Position numbers and translations under genes: made by a program. Under the pieces are notes generated by a model. It worked only from the letters and a program-made list of their open reading frames with translations. It was not told where the DNA came from and ran no database searches. A stretch of 64,000 nt of DNA from Paroedura picta (Eukaryota; Chordata; Lepidosauria; Squamata; Gekkonidae). The stretch covers positions 40,715,001 through 40,779,000 of the forward strand of contig NC_135376.1 of the NCBI RefSeq assembly GCF_049243985.1, in the 5' to 3' direction. Shown one piece after another: positions 60,148 to 64,000 of the stretch. Each line of letters starts with the position of its first letter. Positions within the stretch are counted from its first letter, which is position 1.

Positions 60148-60229
60148 TGCATGTGGAGGAGCAGGGAATCAAACCCGGCTTGCCAGATAAGAATTTGGCG
60201 CTCCTAACCGCTACACCAAGCTGGCTCTC
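60148..60229 (-). repeat. tRNA SINE family T, head only
   Basis: The minus strand gives TGAGAGCCAGCTTGGTGTAG, CGGTTAGGAGCGCCAAATTC and GGGTTTGATTCCCTGCTCC, the tRNA-like head with A and B boxes. The body is missing. It ends 5 bp before the hAT target site at 60234. Confidence 0.8.
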
Positions 60230-60233
60230 AATT

Positions 60234-60515
60234 AGGTAGAGCAGTGGTTCTCAACATGGGGGTTGGGACCCCTTTGGGGTTCAAATGACCCTTTCACAGG
60301 GGTCGCGGCAGGACAAGCAGCTTGGCTGGGGGGCACCATCTATACAATAGCCTTGGGGTAGATCGAGATAATGCATTTGTCTGTCTGGAACAGCGGAAAA
60401 GAACACGATCAGCATGGTGGGACAAGAGGCAGAACTGAACTGAGAAACTGAGAAGCATGAGGAACTGTATTAAAGGGCTGTGAAATTAGGTAGGTTGAGA
60501 ACCACTGAGGTAGGG
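60234..60515. mobile_element. hAT-type MITE with 8-bp target repeats
   Basis: Element 60242-60507. The ends CAGTGGTTCTCAACATGGG and TAGGTTGAGAACCACTG are inverted repeats (about 14 bp). The flanks AGGTAGAG (60234-60241) and AGGTAGGG (60508-60515) match 7 of 8. Confidence 0.9.
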
Positions 60516-60945
60516 GATGTTTAATACTTATGACCACCGTCAGGAGGCTGGGCATGATTCTGATGCCTCTCTAACTATGGAGGCCCAGATCACACAGGTC
60601 ACCCTCCAGGCTTTCTACCATCTTTGCCAGGCACTGTGGCTTGCATTGTACCTATTGGCCAGACCTAGCCACCATGATCCACACAACAGTCACCTCAAGA
60701 CTTTTGTAACTCACTCTCTGCAGGGCTGCCCTTGAAGCTGATCTGAAAGCTCCAGCTGGTCCAGAATGCAGTGACACAAATTCTTACTGGGATGCAATGG
60801 AGAGCTCATTTAACAACAATGCCCTCCCAACAGCACTGATTCCAGATTGAAGACCAGATCAGGGTCAAGGTTTTGGTGCCAACCTTTAAAGCTCTTTAAA
60901 GCCCTTAATGGTCTGGAACCCACACATCTACAGAACTGCAATTAT
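60516..60945 (+). repeat. L2/CR1-superfamily LINE fragment, plus strand
   Basis: Broken frames read HDSDASLTMEAQITQVTLQA FYHLCQALW, DFCNSLSAGLPLK, LQLVQNAVTQILTGMQ and IRVKVLVPTFKAL, the C-terminal reverse-transcriptase region of an L2-type LINE. It begins right at the hAT element and has no intact ORF. Confidence 0.8.
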
Positions 60946-60964
60946 ATCTCCATTTAATGTTTAT

Positions 60965-61001
60965 CAATGTGTGTGTGTATACAAACACACACACACACCT
61001 A
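60965..61001. repeat. (TG)n...(CA)n imperfect inverted microsatellite
   Basis: ATGTGTGTGTGTATACAAAC followed by ACACACACACAC. Confidence 0.9.
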
Positions 61002-61163
61002 GTTGCTACCAGCTCTGAGTTAATCAGGAATGGTGGCCTATAAAAATTTAGTCATTTATATTATTATGAATTTTCCTCATGGCATTTATGTCCTAAAATA
61101 TTAAGTGTTCCTAGTTAAGTATTTATCATCTTGGTTCTTGCATTAGGCATGAACAAAACCAAT

Positions 61164-61600
61164 GGTGCCTTGATCTGGATGGCCCAGGTTAGCCTGACTG
61201 AGTCATATCTCAGAAGCTAAGCAGGATCAGCACTGGCTAGAAGAAGAAGAGTTGGTTCTTATATGCCGCTTTTCTCTACCAAGAGTCTCAAGGCGGCTTA
61301 CATTCGCCTTCCTTTTCCTCTTCCAGACACTTGAGAGAGAGCACTGATTTTACTGCTCAGTCAGAACAGCTTTATCAGTGTTGTGGTGAGCCCAAGATCA
61401 CCCAGCAGCTGCATGTAGGGGAGCGGGGAATCAAACCTGGCTCCTGACCACTACACCAAGCTGGCCCTCTTACTTTATGGATGGGAGTCCACCCAAAAAT
61501 ACCAGAGTCGCTATGCAGAGGCAAGCAATGACAAACCATCTCTGAAGTTTCTTGCCTTGAAAACCATATGGAGACACTATAAGTCAACTGTGGGGATACA
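61164..61600 (+). repeat. 5S-rRNA-derived SINE, split by a tRNA SINE
   Basis: First part 61164-61240 (GATCTGGATGGCCCAGGTTA, TCTCAGAAGCTAAGCAGGAT CAG, CACTGGCTAG), second part 61471-61600 (TACTTTATGGATGGGAGTCC ACC, AAATACCAGAGTCGCTATGC, GACAAACCATCTCTGAAG). Joined, CTAG + TACTT restores the 5S-like order. The tRNA SINE at 61241-61470 therefore came later. Confidence 0.85.
61241..61470 (-). repeat. tRNA SINE family T inserted in the 5S SINE
   Basis: On the minus strand: head AGAGGGCCAGCTTGGTGTAG, GCCAGGTTTGATTCCCCGCT, body, and tail AACCAACTCTTCTTCTT. Confidence 0.9.
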
Positions 61601-62850
61601 ATACATCAGAACGTAGTTAGTATGTGCTCAAATACGACTGAAGAAATGTGAAGACTGACCTGAACAAGAAGGCAAAATTGTATTTATATCTATTACAAGA
61701 AAAATAATTTTATGTTGTCAAACTTGCTTTCAAGCTTTAAGTCTGTGAAGCTAGGTACCCAATATTATAGTGAAAAAATGTTTGTACTCTGCAGTAATAA
61801 ACTACTAAATACATGTAACGAATAGGTCCTTGTTCCAGTCTCCTCCATTACTGTCACATTCTCAGTTATTTGCTCTGTCAGCTCAGTATGAGAGCCTGAG
61901 TAATGTATCCTTTAACTTGTTTTCCTATTTTCTGCTCATTAAATTGTCTTCCCTGTAACTCAAAAACGTCCTTGGTGATTTATGGCATTCTGTCTTGATG
62001 CACAACAGATGTCTAGATAATTAAAGCTATTCATCAGCAATAAAGTCATTTTTATCATTATTGCATTAGTGGTTCCCCCTTTTCTTATAAGCCCAGTGGT
62101 ATGATGCACTTTAGCCCACGATATTGTGCAGTTACCATAATTTTCAATTAAGATAATTTTACTTTTCAGATTTATCGGAAACTTAAAGCCAGAAGTAATT
62201 ACTTCCCTTTTGCCTTTTACACAAACTCTTATTGACTAGCCTTCACAAGGAAGATCCACAACTAGATGAGGAAGTGTTGGCTTAGCCAACATTTATTTGC
62301 TTTTGTCATACATCAGTGGACATTGCTTCAATTTATTTTTGTGCCTGTTTTGATGATGAGTGATATAGCTTTCCCAGTATTTCAAGGTAACGATTGCTAA
62401 CTTTCTTGTTTTGATACTATTGTTTACCTCTTGCAGGCTTATGTAAATCAACAAAAACACTGCTATGATTACCTTTTCTTGGCAAATTTCCCTTTCCCCC
62501 CTTATAACTATTTTGGGAATTGCTGCAGTATAGAGACCATCTAGCTATCGTAATTATACTACACCAGTGCAATCAGAGTATTATGCTGTAATGGTACTTC
62601 AGCATCCTGTCTCACTTTTATCTAAAACAATGGTTAATAACTAATAATAATAATATTAATAAATTATTTATTACCATTTTTTTCCTGAAGTCTTATGGTG
62701 GGTATCAACATATATGTAAACAATAATTCAATATAATATATTCAATAGTTGAATCCTTCTAAGTCCTTTCTGATGAGAAGGATGATGTAAACATAGAGGC
62801 TTGATGGATTAGCTGATGTGCTGATGTTTTGGGCAGAGAGGCCAAATTTC
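61601..62850. other. NGEF intron (or 5' gene portion), nothing recognised
   Basis: AT-rich DNA with a short (TAA)n stretch near 62643-62663. No NGEF exon upstream of the DH start was found here, although the gene must continue to the right. Confidence 0.45.
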
Positions 62851-62854
62851 CAGT

Positions 62855-63345
62855 ATTGTCTCTGGCCTCAACCATAGGCCTGGTGGAGCAGCTCTATCTT
62901 GCAGGCCCTGTGGAACTGTCCTAGGTCCTGCAGGGCCCTGATCTCGCTGGAAAGAGAGTTCCATAAGGCTGGGGTCAGGGCCGAAAAGGCTCTGGCCCTG
63001 GTCCAGGCTAATTTAACATCTTTGGGGCTGGGGAATTTTAGGTAATTTAGGTAACTAGCTCTTAATTTCCTTTGAGGGACATAGTTATGAAGCAGTTCTG
63101 CAGGTACAAAGGTCCCAGCTGACTCCACTTGAGCCAATCATCACAGTATCCAGACAACTGCCTAACAAATTTTGGGGTGTGGACAGATGCCTGTCCATCA
63201 ACAGGTACAGCTGGGTTTAATCTGCATATTGATGACAACCCAGCTCTGGACCAAATGGGTGAAAGGGCACATACAGAGGTTATTAACATTGGGGAGAGAA
63301 TAGCTCCCTGCAGAACCCTGCTTGCCACGGCATGCCACTGGAAGC
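62855..63345 (-). repeat. L2/CR1-superfamily LINE 3' portion, minus strand, deleted
   Basis: On the minus strand: [13 protein letters not shown] (RT active-site region, near 63210), then a jump to LRASYLNYLKFPSPKDVKLA WTRARAFSALTPALWNSLSS EIRALQDLGQFHRACKIELL. The part between RT and C-terminus that is present at 41675-42790 is absent, so this copy carries an internal deletion. Confidence 0.8.
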
Positions 63346-63523
63346 CTCCCTCCCCTAGCGTCATACTTGTTTGAGTTTTTACTTGCAGCAGCATGAAAAG
63401 CTGAGGAAACCAGCCACACACAGTAGCATGGCATACAAGAGAACAATCACAACTGAACTCTTCCTTGAAAAAGTTCCTTGAAAAATCTCCCTTTTTTGTT
63501 GCCTCATGGATTAGCTATTCACA

Positions 63524-63938
63524 CTCTATAGCAGGGATGCCAAACCATGGTTCTGTGGACCCCAGGGGTCTGCACATGTTCCAGAAGGGGTCCATGGCCT
63601 TTCCTTCCTGCCTTAATGGTTTTGGCTACAAGCTAGGGAACTGGCCACTTCTATTGCTCCCCACCCACAAGCATGAGTGAGTTCACTTGTGGTTTCTCTG
63701 CCTGGGAAGGGGTGGAGCCTGCATGCCTGCTCTGGCCTTAAACCACCCACTATTTCTCTCCCCTGTACTTCCTGAGCTTGTCTGTTAACACGTATGGTGA
63801 TGTCATTTCCAGTGACATGTCACTTCTTGGGGAGCATAGCAGGAAGGTATGGCCATCACTTACAGGGCTCCTCAAAGCCTGAAGAATTTTCAGGGGCTCC
63901 TCCATGGCCAAAACATTGAAAAAGGGTGCTCTCTATAG
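63524..63938. mobile_element. hAT-type element with perfect 8-bp target duplication
   Basis: Element 63532-63930 (399 bp). Exact direct repeats CTCTATAG lie at 63524-63531 and 63931-63938. It begins CAGGGATGCCAAACCATGGT and ends ACATTGAAAAAGGGTGCT. The terminal inverted repeats are strongly diverged. The interior is GC-rich and similar in layout to 33578-33918. Confidence 0.85.
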
Positions 63939-64000
63939 TAATGACAGTATAAGTATCAATACTCTACAGAATTCACTCATGTAAATATCTCTCATTGGGT

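Noticed and set aside
59429-64000. An upstream NGEF exon
   Set aside because: Searched the minus strand for the segment that precedes the DH start in human NGEF; none could be supported, so the upstream exons are probably beyond the right edge.

Overview
The window is vertebrate nuclear DNA, almost certainly from a squamate reptile and possibly a gecko. The single-copy genes are spliced with GT-AG introns and read clearly as vertebrate orthologues. The interspersed repeats are a squamate mix: a Sauria-type tRNA SINE flanked by direct repeats, a BovB-like LINE tail, CR1 and L2-type LINEs, a 5S-rRNA-derived SINE, a tRNA SINE ending in CTTCTTCTT, and several hAT-like and foldback non-autonomous DNA elements. 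The species cannot be fixed from sequence alone.

Three protein-coding genes are present, in the order I know from mammals (GIGYF2 - SNORC - NGEF). (1) Positions 949-16532 (+) hold the last 16 coding exons of GIGYF2, encoding 782 residues: a lead-in helix, the GYF domain, a Q-rich segment, a long charged coiled coil, a poly-Q exon and the conserved C-terminal domain. The 3' UTR runs to an AATAAA at 18126. GIGYF2 works with 4EHP to repress translation of selected mRNAs. (2) Positions 21251-36579 (+) hold all of SNORC in three coding exons, encoding a 120-residue, single-pass cartilage membrane proteoglycan. (3) Positions 40379-59428 (-) hold the last ten coding exons of NGEF (ephexin-1), encoding 428 residues: DH, PH and SH3 domains of a Rho-family exchange factor that acts downstream of EphA receptors. 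GIGYF2 and SNORC run in parallel and SNORC and NGEF converge. The 5' parts of GIGYF2 and NGEF lie outside the window.

The rest is intron and intergenic DNA. 0-21 kb: compact GIGYF2 exons separated by introns with a SINE, a 25-bp-TIR element, a minisatellite and old LINE pieces, then 3.1 kb of intergenic DNA. 21-36 kb: the large SNORC intron 1 with SINEs, paired MITEs, an L2 end, a BovB tail and hAT elements with 8-bp target duplications. 36-40 kb: the convergent gap. 40-59 kb: NGEF introns, including a 2-kb inverted repeat around an L2 LINE, a foldback element, a CR1 end and a second LINE family. 59-64 kb: an NGEF intron with a nested SINE pair, two hAT elements and two L2 copies.

I found no prokaryotic-type system, no structural RNA gene and no previously unknown protein system. 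The most useful second looks are the inverted-repeat structures, the nested insertions, a NAGNAG acceptor and near-zero 3' UTR in SNORC, the run of in-frame-skippable coiled-coil exons in GIGYF2, and a long unexplained ORF in the GIGYF2 3' UTR.
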